Source: Deltaproteobacteria bacterium | GTDB taxonomy: Bacteria > Myxococcota_A > Polyangia > Haliangiales > Haliangiaceae | DNA length: 32,524 nucleotides | NCBI GenBank assembly: GCA_013812655.1 | Contig: JACCTC010000301.1 | Coordinates: forward strand, 1-32,524 | Direction of reading: 5' to 3' | Shown: piece by piece, positions 1 through 12,532 of the stretch | Layout of the letters: every line of letters begins with the position of its first letter | Numbering within the stretch: position 1 is the stretch's first letter | Position numbers and translations under genes: made by a program | The notes under the pieces: model-generated | Told to the model about the DNA's origin: nothing | Databases searched by the model: none | What the model saw: only the letters and a program-made list of their open reading frames with translations

Positions 1-960
1 GCCGGGTGCCGTGGCCATCGGCCCCGACGTGCTCGTCGCCGCCGCACCATGGGCGGCGTACGCGGTGGCGCCGGGTGTGCTCGCGACGAACTGGGTCTCG
101 ACGGGCGCGGCGAACGGCGTGGGCGTCGCGATGCGCGCCGGGTCGGTCGCCGCGATCACCGGCTGGGTGTTCGCACGCGCGAGCGCCGACGCGAAGTCCG
201 CAGCGCTCGGGCGCTGGTCGGGCTCGATCGCGACGGCCCGATCGATCACCTCGGCGACCTGCGGTGACATCGCCGGCACGAGCTCGGCGATCGGCGGCAC
301 CGGACCGAGCAACGCGCCGCTCGTCCCCTCGGCGCGGGGCCAGCGTCCCGAGATCGCCTGGTAGAGCGTGGCGCCAAGCCCGTAGATGTCACCGGCGGGC
401 CCGAGCTGGCCGCGCAGTAGCGCTTCGGGGGGCGCGTACGCCGGCGAGCCGACGAACTGACCGGTCATCGTCAGCGACGAGTCGGGCACGTGCGCGACGC
501 CGAAGTCGGCGAGCTTCCACGTCCCCTCGCCGGCGATCAGGATGTTCGCGGGCTTGACGTCACGATGTACGACGCCCGCGGCATGCGCCGCTGCGAGTGC
601 ATTGGCGATCTGGATGCCGAGCGCGCGAAGCTCGCGCTCGCTGAGCGAACGCTCGGCGAGCCGCTCCTTGAGCGACGGGCCGCTCACGCGCTCCATCACG
701 AGGTACGGCGGGTTGGCGGCGAGATCGATATCGAAGACCTGGACGACGTGCGGATGCGTGAACGACGCGATCGCGCGCGCCTCCTGCTTGAAGCGTTCGT
801 CGAGCATGCGCGCCGCGAGACCCGATGCGCCGCCGTGCAGCGTCTTGATCGCAACTTCACGGCCGAGCACTTCGTCGACCGCCGCGTGGACCTCGCCCAT
901 CGCGCCACGACCGAGGGTCCCGGTGACTCGATAGCGACCAAAGGTTTGCGGCGCAACCAC
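1..960 (-). CDS. Ser/Thr protein kinase, Pkn/Hanks type (3' end outside window)
   Basis: Eukaryotic-type Ser/Thr kinase; 320 codons are visible and the gene runs off the left edge. Reading the minus strand from GTG at 960, the protein has the Gly-rich loop LGRGAMGEV (residues 16-24), the ATP-binding lysine in VAIK (K39), the catalytic loop HRDVKPAN (H132-D134), DFG (D152), and an activation segment ending SPAYAPPEAL, followed by the alpha-F region GDIYGLG. The kinase domain ends near residue 250 and is followed by a low-complexity Ala/Thr/Pro-rich linker, as in myxobacterial kinases that carry a C-terminal sensor or membrane segment; that part is not visible. GTG 960 is chosen because it lies just before the FGRYRV lead-in; no good ribosome binding site is seen, so the start is uncertain. 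It is divergent from thiC, 203 bp apart. Substrate unknown. Confidence 0.93.
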   Translation of the reverse strand, partial: MVAPQTFGRYRVTGTLGRGAMGEVHAAVDEVLGREVAIKTLHGGASGLAARMLDERFKQEARAIASFTHPHVVQVFDIDLAANPPYLVMERVSGPSLKERLAERSLSERELRALGIQIANALAAAHAAGVVHRDVKPANILIAGEGTWKLADFGVAHVPDSSLTMTGQFVGSPAYAPPEALLRGQLGPAGDIYGLGATLYQAISGRWPRAEGTSGALLGPVPPIAELVPAMSPQVAEVIDRAVAIEPDQRPSAADFASALARANTQPVIAATDPARIATPTPFAAPVETQFVASTPGATAYAAHGAAATSTSGPMATAPG

Positions 961-1019
961 GTCGACATCGTAGCGCGCAGCACGCCGAAGCCCGGGGCGA
1001 CCGCACGTGAATCGGGTAG

Positions 1020-2849
<1,830 letters not shown>

Positions 2850-2861
2850 GCGCGGTCAGAA

Positions 2862-2893
2862 GCCTGCGCGCGAAACGCGTCGCGCGGGCAGGC
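2862..2893 (+). terminator. GC-rich hairpin after thiC, likely terminator
   Basis: GCCTGCGCGCG (2862-2872) pairs with CGCGCGGGCAGGC (2881-2893) apart from a 2-nt GG bulge, closing an 8-nt loop. It starts 13 nt after the thiC stop codon. There is no run of T after it, so if it ends transcription it does so by the U-poor mode common in high-GC genomes, or it only protects the mRNA 3' end. Confidence 0.5.
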
Positions 2894-2982
2894 GCTATCT
2901 GCAACGAAGTTCGTTCCGTGATCCGATAGCAACCTCCCGACATCACAGTCAATTTCTGATGTCGTGCACGATCGTGCGCGAC
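2894..2982. promoter_or_regulatory. Cluster of inverted repeats upstream of the methyltransferase gene
   Basis: Three separate symmetric elements sit in 89 bp. (1) GCTATC (2894-2899) and GATAGC (2925-2930) flank the 13-bp palindrome AACGAAGTTCGTT (2903-2915). (2) CGACATCA (2938-2945) and TGATGTCG (2957-2964) form a perfect 8-bp repeat with an 11-nt spacer. (3) 2961-2982 is a 22-bp palindrome centred on CGATCG, all pairs matching except one T:G. Element 3 ends just before the AT-rich promoter-like stretch, where a repressor or activator could act. No binding protein can be named from the sequence. Confidence 0.45.
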
Positions 2983-3003
2983 CTGTACGTAAAAACCCTG
3001 TGT

Positions 3004-3028
3004 GATTATGCACTTGGGTTTGTACAAT
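3004..3028 (+). promoter_or_regulatory. Possible promoter of the methyltransferase gene
   Basis: This is a local AT-rich island in a very GC-rich window. It contains an extended -10-like TGTGATTAT (hexamer 3004-3009) and a TACAAT hexamer (3023-3028, five of six matches to TATAAT) inside the palindrome TTGTACAA (3020-3027). No convincing -35 element is seen for either. Both would give a short leader to the GTG at 3055. Confidence 0.3.
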
Positions 3029-3054
3029 CCACGGGTTACAGCCAAGTAGCCACC

Positions 3055-7192
<4,138 letters not shown>

Positions 7193-7245
7193 TTGACCGT
7201 AGGAGCGAGGCCGTCCGGCCGGGCGATCGCGAAGGTCGTAATTGC

Positions 7246-7695
7246 TCAACTGCCGATCTGCGCGTGCGCGATCGTCGAGATGCCGATCGGCTTGCCGTTC
7301 GGATCGGCGAGCCGCGCGTACATCACCATCACGGTGACCGCCGTGCCGTTACCTCGACGACGCCGGGTCGCGAGCACGACTGCCTCGCCGGCGAGTGCAC
7401 GCACGACTGCCTCGCGGTGCTCGGCGAGCCGATCGAACGGCACCAGCTCGAGGTGACTGCGGCCGACCGCGTCGCCCGACGTCAGTCCGTACAGCTGCTC
7501 GGCCGCACGGTTCCACGACAGGATCGTGCCGTCGATCGCGGTCGACAAGATCGCCTGGCTCGACGCCTCGACGACCGAGACAACCCGCTGCCGGGCCTGC
7601 TCGACCGCCGCGGCGTCCTCGAGCGCGCGCTCGAGCTCCGCAAGTCGACAGCGTAGCTCTGTGTTCTCGCGGCGAAGCGCGTCGAGAGAAGACAT
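7246..7695 (-). CDS. Stand-alone PAS domain protein
   Basis: A 149-aa protein with an N-terminal coiled coil (residues 4-35, LRRENTELRCRLAELERAL) and one PAS domain (about 38-145) with the typical ILSTAIDGTILSWNRAAEQL start, GYT-like core LYGLTSGDAVG and C-terminal strand IGISTIAHAQ. There is no kinase, GGDEF, HTH or other output domain, so it probably signals by dimerising or by partner binding. The ligand is unknown. ATG 7695 follows a weak AGCGGG. It is the last of up to three minus-strand genes (7246-8140), with a 41-bp gap to the small ORF upstream. Confidence 0.85.
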   Translation of the reverse strand: MSSLDALRRENTELRCRLAELERALEDAAAVEQARQRVVSVVEASSQAILSTAIDGTILSWNRAAEQLYGLTSGDAVGRSHLELVPFDRLAEHREAVVRALAGEAVVLATRRRRGNGTAVTVMVMYARLADPNGKPIGISTIAHAQIGS

Positions 7696-7736
7696 CCCGC
7701 TGAACCTACGTGATCAGCGGGCGCTCGCCAACGGGT

Positions 7737-7856
7737 CTACTTCGTGGTCTTCGGCACGGGTGTCGCGGTCCCGGACGAAGTCTTCGTAGGCGTCGACATC
7801 CCGCTGGGGCCGCGGTGACCCGACTCGAGCAGCGTCTCGAGATCGGTGTCGGTCAC
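7737..7856 (-). CDS. Possible 39-aa Thr/Ser/Pro-rich ORF downstream of selW
   Basis: A short frame from GTG 7856 to TAG 7737 would encode a protein starting TDTDLETLLESGHRG and ending in a Thr/Ser/Pro-rich tail (GTATPVPKTTK). About 85% of third codon positions are G or C, like the real genes here, and it fills the gap between the SelW-like gene and the PAS gene. There is no clear ribosome binding site, and the frame stays open upstream without a better start. It may be real but unrecognised, or noncoding. Confidence 0.35.
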   Translation of the reverse strand: MTDTDLETLLESGHRGPSGMSTPTKTSSGTATPVPKTTK

Positions 7857-7912
7857 GAGCGTGATCGCACGCTGGCGCCTCGGCGCTCGCGCGATGCGTG
7901 CCCGCGCGCTCG

Positions 7913-8140
7913 TCAGCTCGCGGAGACTGCGCGGATCGCGGTCAGCACGGTCGCGGGATCGGGAAACCGTCCCCAGGTCTTCTCGGCGACCTTGGTGTCG
8001 CCGACCCAGACCGTGAACTCACCCGACTTGCCGACCACGAGCTCGGCGTCGACGCCGAGCTGCTGCTTCACCTGGGCCGCCACACGGGCAGCTCGTGGGC
8101 GATAGCCTCAAGAGTTGCAGTAGCGGATCGTGACCTTCAT
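7913..8140 (-). CDS. SelW/Rdx-family selenoprotein (in-frame UGA read as Sec)
   Basis: Starting at ATG 8140 the frame reads MKVTIRYCNS, then TGA at 8110-8108, then GYRPRAARVAAQVKQQLGVD, and goes on to a TGA stop at 7915-7913: 75 residues with Sec at position 11. The TGA falls exactly at the U of the CxxU motif (C8-N-S-U11) that defines SelW-like members of the SelT/SelW/SelH (Rdx) family. After the TGA the hallmark features follow: an ELVVGKSGEFTVWV beta hairpin and a GRFPDP motif (residues 57-62). Length matches bacterial SelW. Rdx proteins are small thioredoxin-fold thiol/selenol redox proteins. Standard translation would miss it or call a 63-codon C-terminal fragment. No clear ribosome binding site is visible. 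Sec machinery is not in the window. Confidence 0.88.
8076..8107 (-). promoter_or_regulatory. Candidate bacterial SECIS hairpin after the selW UGA
   Basis: Just 3' of the UGA the mRNA can fold in one of two overlapping ways. Fold A pairs GCUGCC (starting 16 nt after UGA) with GGCGGC around the loop CGUGU, with G at loop position 2. Fold B pairs GCCCAC with GUGUGGC, with one bulged U and a 9-nt loop beginning with G. Both fit the general bacterial SECIS description: a short hairpin within roughly 16-37 nt of UGA, with a G at the start of the loop. Which one SelB would use is unknown. Confidence 0.5.
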
Positions 8141-8235
8141 GCACGGAAGGCTAGCACGCCGGTACACGAGAGCCCCAGGTAAGCCATGGCGCACCGAGAC
8201 CTTACGCGAGCACGCGGCTTGCAGCCTTCTGTCCC

Positions 8236-8388
8236 ATGCGCGATCAACATGACGACATGAGGGACGACAAGCGGCATGGCACCCAGCAGACGGTCGGCCA
8301 GGTGTCGGAGAAGCAGGACAAGAAGAAGCGTGAGCGCTACGACACCCTCACGGACGAGAACCCGTTGATCTGTCGCGGAACGGACTGA
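8236..8388 (+). CDS. Small highly charged hypothetical protein (50 aa)
   Basis: ATG 8236 to TGA 8388 encodes a 50-aa, very hydrophilic protein rich in Asp, Lys, Arg and Gln: MRDQHDDMRDDKRHG at the start, SEKQDKKKRERYDTLTDEN in the middle, and a single Cys near the end (LICRGTD). There is no hydrophobic segment, so it should be cytoplasmic and probably largely disordered. Codon use is like that of neighbouring genes. Its stop abuts that of the convergent DUF481-like gene (8389). An internal ATG (codon 8) is an alternative start. No family recognised. Confidence 0.5.
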   Translation: MRDQHDDMRDDKRHGTQQTVGQVSEKQDKKKRERYDTLTDENPLICRGTD

Positions 8389-9255
8389 TTAGCGAGGTGG
8401 CGGTGACGCCGCAGGTGGGTCCTTGGCCGCCCACTCGTTTCGGTAGGAGATCCCGAAGGTGACCGCGAGGTCACCGTGTTTCGTTCCAGCGACGATCAGG
8501 CCCTCGTACGTCGCATCAGCCTGGACACGCGCCGAGAATCCCTTCGCGATCGGCGCATCGATCGCACCGAAGAACAGCACGCGGTAGTCGTCACGAGGAT
8601 CGCTGAACGAGGGGATGACGATCAGGTCGTGCGTCAGTGCGAGCTTGCCGCCACCGAGCCTGTAACGGCCGTACAGCCGGACGCTCCAGCGCAGCGTGTA
8701 GCGGCGGCCATCGAGCTCGATGGGCTCCGTCCCGTCCGGGTTCTCGAGCCGGCGCAGCTTGAAGTCAGCGACCTCGCCGAGGATGCCGACCGAGCTCAGC
8801 AGTGACGTGGTCTTGTCGCGATAGAGGTTCACGCCCGCGCCGCCGCCGAGCAGGTTCCGGTAGTCGATCTTGCGCCGCAGGCTGCGGTCGTACGCGTCGA
8901 CGAGGTAGAGGAACAGCGGGCCGCCCTCGAGCTGGCGGAACACGCCGGTGCGCACGTAGATCTCGTTGTCGGTGGTGATCTTGCCCGCCGGCGTGCCGAC
9001 GCGGCCGTAGAGCCAGTACGGCTGGATGTAGAGGCCCCACGGTCCGGTCCAGCCCTGCAGGATGCCGCGCGCCGCGATCATCTCGCGATCGACGAAGCCA
9101 CGCGCGAGGTTGCCGGCGAGCGCGGCGTCGAGCGCGATCCGCGGGCTCGGGTCGTCGCCGGGTGCTGGCCCGCCGGCGCGGGGTGACTGCGCGGCCGCCG
9201 AGCCCGTCCCAGCCAGCCAGAACACGATGACGATGCAGGTCGCGAGTCGCTCCAC
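8389..9255 (-). CDS. DUF481-like outer-membrane protein
   Basis: A 288-aa exported protein with a signal peptide (cut after about GTGSAAAQ) and a body of alternating amphipathic strands, many ending in Tyr or Arg (GLYIQPYWLYGRVG, WSVRLYGRYRLGG). The segment TTDNEIYVRTGVFRQL, then FLYLVDAYDRSLRRKIDYR and LLGGGAGVNLYRD resembles DUF481 (YdiY-like) proteins, thought to be beta barrels. The C-terminus is a Pro-rich tail (DPPAASPPPR) rather than an aromatic residue, which is unusual for a classic barrel. Assignment rests on pattern recognition. It lies 45 bp downstream of the unknown secreted protein on the same strand and may be cotranscribed with it. Confidence 0.65.
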   Translation of the reverse strand: MERLATCIVIVFWLAGTGSAAAQSPRAGGPAPGDDPSPRIALDAALAGNLARGFVDREMIAARGILQGWTGPWGLYIQPYWLYGRVGTPAGKITTDNEIYVRTGVFRQLEGGPLFLYLVDAYDRSLRRKIDYRNLLGGGAGVNLYRDKTTSLLSSVGILGEVADFKLRRLENPDGTEPIELDGRRYTLRWSVRLYGRYRLGGGKLALTHDLIVIPSFSDPRDDYRVLFFGAIDAPIAKGFSARVQADATYEGLIVAGTKHGDLAVTFGISYRNEWAAKDPPAASPPPR

Positions 9256-9300
9256 GTGGTCCCCCGACGTGGATGCTACCGCTACCCCGACTCGGGCCGC

Positions 9301-11100
9301 CTAACGAAACCGAAGTGCCTGCGACCGCATGCGGCGGATCAGCCCGTCGTAGCTGTAAGGCGCCCCCGCCAAGGGAGCCATATCGGACTTGTTCACGAAG
9401 TAATAGCCGAGGCCTCGCTGCTGCCTGAGCCGCTTGCTGCCGTGCCGGATCGCGTTGACCTGGCGGGTGATCGACGCGAGATCCCCGGAGGGCTTGTCGA
9501 GGTAGCGGTACTGCGGAAACGTCGAGTGCATCGAGGTGCCGATCACCGAGATCGCGCGTGTGTTGATGCCGCCGCCATCCTTCATGCCGCGCACCGCGAT
9601 CGCGAGCCGATCCGCCGCGCGGCGATATGTCGGCGGCGCCGCGCCCGCCTGGACCTGCGCGGTGTGCAGGTAGATCTCGAGGGCGATGGTGCGTGCGTGG
9701 CGCTTGAAGGCACGCAGCAGGTAGCGCCGTGCGCGCATGTCCTCGAAGCCACCCGGGTACTGCGTGAGATCGATGCTGATGTACGGGATCACCGTGCGCG
9801 GCGGCAACCGCAGCAGCACCTTGCGCAGCCGGCGATTTGCGGTCGCGCCGTCGCGCCACTCGGGTGCAGCGGTGATCTCGTCGATCACGATGTAGTCGTA
9901 GCCGGACTGCAGCTTCTTGCGCAGATATGCGGCGGTGCGCTCGACGCCATTCGTGCGCAGCAATAGATCGCGCAGCTTCCAGCCGTGGCGATCGACGACG
10001 AACGCGGTGCGGCCACCGGCGGCGTGGGCTGCAGCGGTGCGCATCGAGCCACGCGGCCCGCTCTCGCGCTTCTCGCCGACGACGACCTCGCCGGGGCAGC
10101 CGCGCAGGAACCGCAGGGTCTCCACGGCACCGGGGCTCGCGTACAGCAACACGAGCGGCGAGCGCTTCGTCACCTGACATGGCGCGGGTGCGGCGAGCTC
10201 GTCGGGCGCGCTGCCATCGGGGACATCGGGCGCGACGTCGGCGATTGGCGCGTCGCCCATGCCGGGCGGCCAGACGTATCCGAGCCGGGCGGTGATCGCG
10301 TGGCCGTCGGCGACCAGCGCGTCGGTCGATTCGGTGCTGGTCTCGTAGCTGACGGTTCCGTCCGGTGCCTGCAGCTCGACGAGCTCTGCCGTGCCGTCGC
10401 CGGGTTCGCTACGCGCCCAGCCAAGCAGCTCGTCGCCACCGTCGATCGCGAGGCGATCGCCCATCGCGGTGGCGACGCGGAACACCGCTCGATCGGTGCG
10501 CTCGCGCGAGAGCCCGAGCTGCGCGACGGGTTGCTGCGCGCCGGGTGCGAGCACCTGGTGCGCGAGCAAGAACTGCTCTCCGCTCGCGAGCGCTGCCGCG
10601 TAGACATCGACATGCAATGAGGTGTCACCCGTCGGTCCGGCCTCGACGGCCGCGTCCCAGCCGTCGGCATCGAGCGAGCAGGCAACGACGCCCAGCGCGA
10701 GCACCTTCACGAGCGCGCGTCGGCGTCGCGCGACGACCACGACGCCGAGCGCGGCGATCACGAGCGCGAGGCCGGGCACCCGCCCTGTCGCGCAGCCGCC
10801 GGTCGCCGCCGCGGTCGTCGCGCCGGGATCCCCGATGCACGCCCCCTCGACGTTGGTCGCGCCGTCCGCACACGCGACGTCGCTCGCGGCGGCGTCCCAG
10901 ATCACGTTGTCGGGCACGACCGGCGCGGCTTCCTCGGCTGCCGCGACCGTTGCCTCGTCATCGGGTGTCTCCGGGAGGCATCCAGCGTCGGGCTGTGCGC
11001 ACTCGTCGACGGTCCAATCGATCTCGTCCTCGGCGCGTGCTTTGGAGGCAGGCACGACGAGGACGGAGCCGACGATCACGAGCGCGAGCAGGCGAAGCAT
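9301..11100 (-). CDS. Large secreted protein of unknown function with internal MYXO-CTERM-like segment
   Basis: A 599-aa frame from ATG 11100 with a signal peptide (LLALVIVGSVLVVPASKARA). Residues 24-102 are acidic with four Cys. Then comes TGGCATG, a hydrophobic stretch LALVIAALGVVVVA and RRRR, the arrangement of a MYXO-CTERM anchor, which normally ends a protein. Here the frame continues into KVLALGVVAC, which looks like a lipoprotein signal and could start at GTG 10710 (469 aa). The rest, about residues 145-599, has no family I can name; its C-terminal 260 residues contain alternating strand/helix segments such as YDYIVIDEITAAPEW and VIPYISIDLTQYP, reminiscent of a TIM-barrel enzyme, but I see no diagnostic motif. 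This could be one fused gene or two genes whose intervening stop is lost. Confidence 0.7.
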   Translation of the reverse strand: MLRLLALVIVGSVLVVPASKARAEDEIDWTVDECAQPDAGCLPETPDDEATVAAAEEAAPVVPDNVIWDAAASDVACADGATNVEGACIGDPGATTAAATGGCATGRVPGLALVIAALGVVVVARRRRALVKVLALGVVACSLDADGWDAAVEAGPTGDTSLHVDVYAAALASGEQFLLAHQVLAPGAQQPVAQLGLSRERTDRAVFRVATAMGDRLAIDGGDELLGWARSEPGDGTAELVELQAPDGTVSYETSTESTDALVADGHAITARLGYVWPPGMGDAPIADVAPDVPDGSAPDELAAPAPCQVTKRSPLVLLYASPGAVETLRFLRGCPGEVVVGEKRESGPRGSMRTAAAHAAGGRTAFVVDRHGWKLRDLLLRTNGVERTAAYLRKKLQSGYDYIVIDEITAAPEWRDGATANRRLRKVLLRLPPRTVIPYISIDLTQYPGGFEDMRARRYLLRAFKRHARTIALEIYLHTAQVQAGAAPPTYRRAADRLAIAVRGMKDGGGINTRAISVIGTSMHSTFPQYRYLDKPSGDLASITRQVNAIRHGSKRLRQQRGLGYYFVNKSDMAPLAGAPYSYDGLIRRMRSQALRFR

Positions 11101-11198
11101 GCCGGCGCCTTCTGCGCCTCACGTGCCACCACGGACGGCGACTGGCGTCGGGACGGAGGTAGACATCCTGCAGGCTTGGCGTCCTGCCATCGCGTGCT

Positions 11199-11214
11199 GC
11201 ACACGGCCGTGTGC
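11199..11214. promoter_or_regulatory. Perfect 16-bp palindrome between divergent genes
   Basis: GCACACGGCCGTGTGC is its own reverse complement. It lies in the 211-bp gap between the unknown secreted protein (minus, starts 11100) and the CDP-alcohol phosphatidyltransferase (plus, starts 11312), 99 and 98 bp from the two starts. Its central position suits an operator acting on both promoters. No regulator can be named. Confidence 0.4.
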
Positions 11215-11239
11215 GCGTCGCAGTCCGCGGTAGTGGGAG

Positions 11240-11254
11240 CCGAGGCTGCCTCGG
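11240..11254 (+). promoter_or_regulatory. Stem-loop in the leader of the CDP-alcohol phosphatidyltransferase gene
   Basis: CCGAGG, a CTG loop and CCTCGG form a perfect 6-bp stem, extendable with G:U pairs, followed by TTTCGCC. It starts 72 nt before the ATG. It may act as a leader attenuator or a second operator; the 3-nt loop and short T run make a terminator only weakly plausible. Confidence 0.3.
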
Positions 11255-11311
11255 TTTCGCCGACCGAACGCGTGCCGGGTGGCTGGCTGCGTGGAATGGT
11301 CCAGGGACCGC

Positions 11312-11845
11312 ATGTTGTGGTTCGCGCACGCGCTGACGCTGTCCCGCATCCCGATCGCGATCGGGCTGCTGTACGCGTATGGCGACGCACGCTGGGCGGT
11401 CGCGCTGATCTTGCTCGCCGCGCTCACCGACACGCTCGACGGCAACCTCGCGCGCGCGCTGCAGCGTCGCGGTCACACCACGCCGGCGATCGGCGGCTGG
11501 CTCGATCCGCTGATGGACAAGATCTTCGTCGTCATCGTGCTTGCGGTGATCTGGATCCGCTCGGGCGACATGGCCGTGATCGCGCTGATCGGTGCGCGCG
11601 AGCTCGCGCTCGTCCCGCTGCTCGCGATCTATGTTGCTCGTCACCGCCACGATCGTACGAGCGTGCGAAACCTCAGCGCGGACAACCTCGGCAAGGCCGC
11701 GACCGTCGCCCAGTTCCTCGCGGTCGCGATCGCCGTCGGTCATCCACCGTGGGCGCTGGTCGCCGCGGCGATCACCGCGGTGCTCGGCCTCGCGGCCGTG
11801 GCGCATTACCTCGTGCGCGAGCTGCGCGCGCGGCCGCCGGCCTGA
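11312..11845 (+). CDS. CDP-alcohol phosphatidyltransferase family protein
   Basis: Integral membrane enzyme of the family that moves a phosphatidyl group from CDP-diacylglycerol to an alcohol (PgsA, Pcs and relatives). ATG 11312 is preferred (AGGGA just upstream); earlier in-frame GTGs exist at 11279 and 11291. The 177-aa protein has the diagnostic acidic motif: D40, D43-G44, A47-R48, G61, D65 and D69, the last in GGWLDPLMDK. Between R48 and G61 there are 12 residues where the family normally has 8, a four-residue insertion in the loop next to the metal site. About five hydrophobic segments follow, including FVVIVLAVIWI and LVAAAITAVLGLAAVAHYL. The alcohol substrate cannot be read from sequence; glycerol phosphate (PgsA-like) is a reasonable guess. 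Confidence 0.85.
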   Translation: MLWFAHALTLSRIPIAIGLLYAYGDARWAVALILLAALTDTLDGNLARALQRRGHTTPAIGGWLDPLMDKIFVVIVLAVIWIRSGDMAVIALIGARELALVPLLAIYVARHRHDRTSVRNLSADNLGKAATVAQFLAVAIAVGHPPWALVAAAITAVLGLAAVAHYLVRELRARPPA

Positions 11846-11956
11846 GTGTCACGCGCGCGAGATCCGGCACCGCCCGGCGGCTAGCGCTCGCCGCGACCGT
11901 CTCGTCAGCGCAGCGTCGTCGAGCTCGCGAACAGCAGCGAAGTGTAAGCTGGGAAC

Positions 11957-12469
11957 GTGACGCCAACCGAACGCGCGCTGATCAAGGCGGTCCGCGACGA
12001 ACCCGAGGACGCCGCGAGTGCGGCCGTCTACGCCGACTGGCTGGAGGAGAATGGGTTTCTCTCTCGCGCGAAGTTCATTCGCGATCCGTCGTCCGCGCAC
12101 GCACTGCCTGAAGACCTCGAATGGCGCGCCATCGTTTCGCACGCACCGATCGCGACGTGCGCGAAGCCCATGTGCGCGAAGCGATGGAGCGCGATGGAGA
12201 CGACCGTCGAAGATCCGCTGGTTCGCGTCTGCGGCGGTTGTATGAAACCGGTGCGGTACTGCACGAAGCTCGATGAGGTCCGCACTGCAGTTCTGCTCGA
12301 TATCGAAGTCTGCGCCGACGCCGCGCTCGCCGGCGACGAAGTGCGGCGCGCGCTCGAAGTCCCACGGTACATACCGCTTCCCGCGAATCCGCCGCGACCC
12401 GGCGGGTATCGCGAGCCGCGTCAGGGCAATGTGCTGACGCGGCTGTTCGGCTTGTTCCGTCGGCGTTGA
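11957..12469 (+). CDS. TIGR02996 domain protein with Cys cluster
   Basis: GTG 11957 begins a 170-aa protein. Residues 5-42 match the TIGR02996 repeat-companion domain common in Myxococcota and Planctomycetes (LIKAVRDEPEDAAS, then VYADWLEENG and RAKFIR). The domain is usually found at the N-terminus of proteins with varied repeats. The middle carries a Cys cluster (C68, C73, C92, C95, C102) arranged CX4C...CX2CX6C, which may bind zinc. The C-terminus is basic (LTRLFGLFRRR). Function unknown. It lies 111 bp after the phosphatidyltransferase. A second TIGR02996 protein starts at 32105. Confidence 0.75.
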   Translation: MTPTERALIKAVRDEPEDAASAAVYADWLEENGFLSRAKFIRDPSSAHALPEDLEWRAIVSHAPIATCAKPMCAKRWSAMETTVEDPLVRVCGGCMKPVRYCTKLDEVRTAVLLDIEVCADAALAGDEVRRALEVPRYIPLPANPPRPGGYREPRQGNVLTRLFGLFRRR

Positions 12470-12532
12470 GCGACAGCCGTTTTTCCTCGACGACCATTGA
12501 CGCACAAGCGCAGGCGCCAATACTCCACGACC

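Noticed and set aside
8108..8110. Reading the in-frame TGA of the SelW-like gene as a pseudogene mutation
   Set aside because: The stop falls on the one codon where the family carries Sec, the rest of the frame is intact, and a hairpin follows. A random nonsense mutation would be unlikely to hit that site.
12497..12524. TTGACG-N16-AATACT as a promoter for the S9 peptidase
   Set aside because: The fit is fair but would put the transcript start at the ATG, and the spacing is short. Not strong enough for a separate feature.
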